5,661 nt of DNA from an uncultured Bacillaceae bacterium (GTDB lineage: Bacteria; Bacillota; Bacilli; Caldalkalibacillales; Caldalkalibacillaceae): the NCBI GenBank assembly GCA_937967685.1, contig CALBTX010000164.1, forward strand, positions 1 to 5,661, given 5' to 3'. Under the pieces are notes generated by a model, which saw only the letters and a list, made by a program, of their open reading frames with translations, did not search any database and had not been told where the DNA came from. Positions 5,547 through 5,661 of the stretch are shown in pieces. Positions within the stretch are counted from its first letter, which is position 1, and each line of letters starts with the position of its first letter. The translations under genes and the position numbers were made by a program.

Positions 5547-5661
5547 ATGGCGCTGATTGACGATGTAAAACTGTCGCTCCGGGTGTCAGTGCCCGATTTT
5601 GATGCTGAGATCCAGGATTTGATCGACAGCGCAAAAGCCGATTTGCAACTTTCCGGGGTGG
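5547..5661 (+). CDS. Head-tail connector protein, gp6-like / phage DNA-packaging family (partial, 5' end)
   Basis: The first 38 codons are present and the gene runs off the right edge. The protein starts MALIDDVKLSLRVSVPDFD and continues into AEIQDLIDSAKADLQLSGV. The pattern 'LR.....FD.EIQDLI..AK.DL..SG' is characteristic of the gp6-like head-tail connector family (Phage_connect_1/TIGR01560), usually about 100 residues, which forms a ring under the portal after packaging and links the head to the tail. Position right after the capsid gene cluster agrees. The family is assigned from the N-terminal helices only, so the rest of the protein and its integrity are unseen. Confidence 0.82.
   Translation, partial: MALIDDVKLSLRVSVPDFDAEIQDLIDSAKADLQLSGV

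Overview
This window is the left part of the structural (late) module of a tailed, HK97-type siphophage or prophage. Nearly everything lies on the + strand, in the canonical order: terminase small subunit, terminase large subunit, portal, ClpP-type head-maturation protease, major capsid protein, a small basic protein, and the start of a head-tail connector. Extended Shine-Dalgarno sequences resembling AAGGAGGTGATC precede most genes, GTG and TTG starts are frequent, and base composition is moderate. Together these point to a Bacillota host, probably a mid-GC Bacillales-type bacterium; the genus cannot be read from the sequence.

Layout: 1-97 is a short leader upstream of the terminase. It holds a small palindrome and, on the minus strand, what looks like the ribosome binding site and first codons of a divergent gene cut by the window edge. 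98-460 is terS and 453-2135 is terL, overlapping by 8 nt. 2149-3396 is the portal, with a TTG start. 3326-4048 is the protease, nested 71 nt into the portal gene. 4041-5291 is the capsid gene, overlapping the protease by 8 nt and carrying its own scaffolding delta domain. A strong hairpin follows at 5298-5334. 5351-5536 is a small basic protein of unknown role, and 5547-5661 is the first 38 codons of a gp6-like connector.

How the genes work together: the protease and the capsid delta domain direct procapsid assembly around the portal ring, and the protease then removes the delta domains. TerS recognises phage DNA, and TerL pumps it through the portal and cuts it. The connector joins the filled head to the tail. 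Tight packing and overlapping reading frames indicate one translationally coupled operon. No promoter could be identified for it in the window.

The gene content is ordinary for this phage class, and I see no undescribed system. The points worth a second look are about expression: a possible RNA fold that brings a distant Shine-Dalgarno next to the terL GTG start, the hairpin between capsid and downstream genes, the overprinted portal tail, the possible divergent gene at the left edge, and the unassigned small basic protein.
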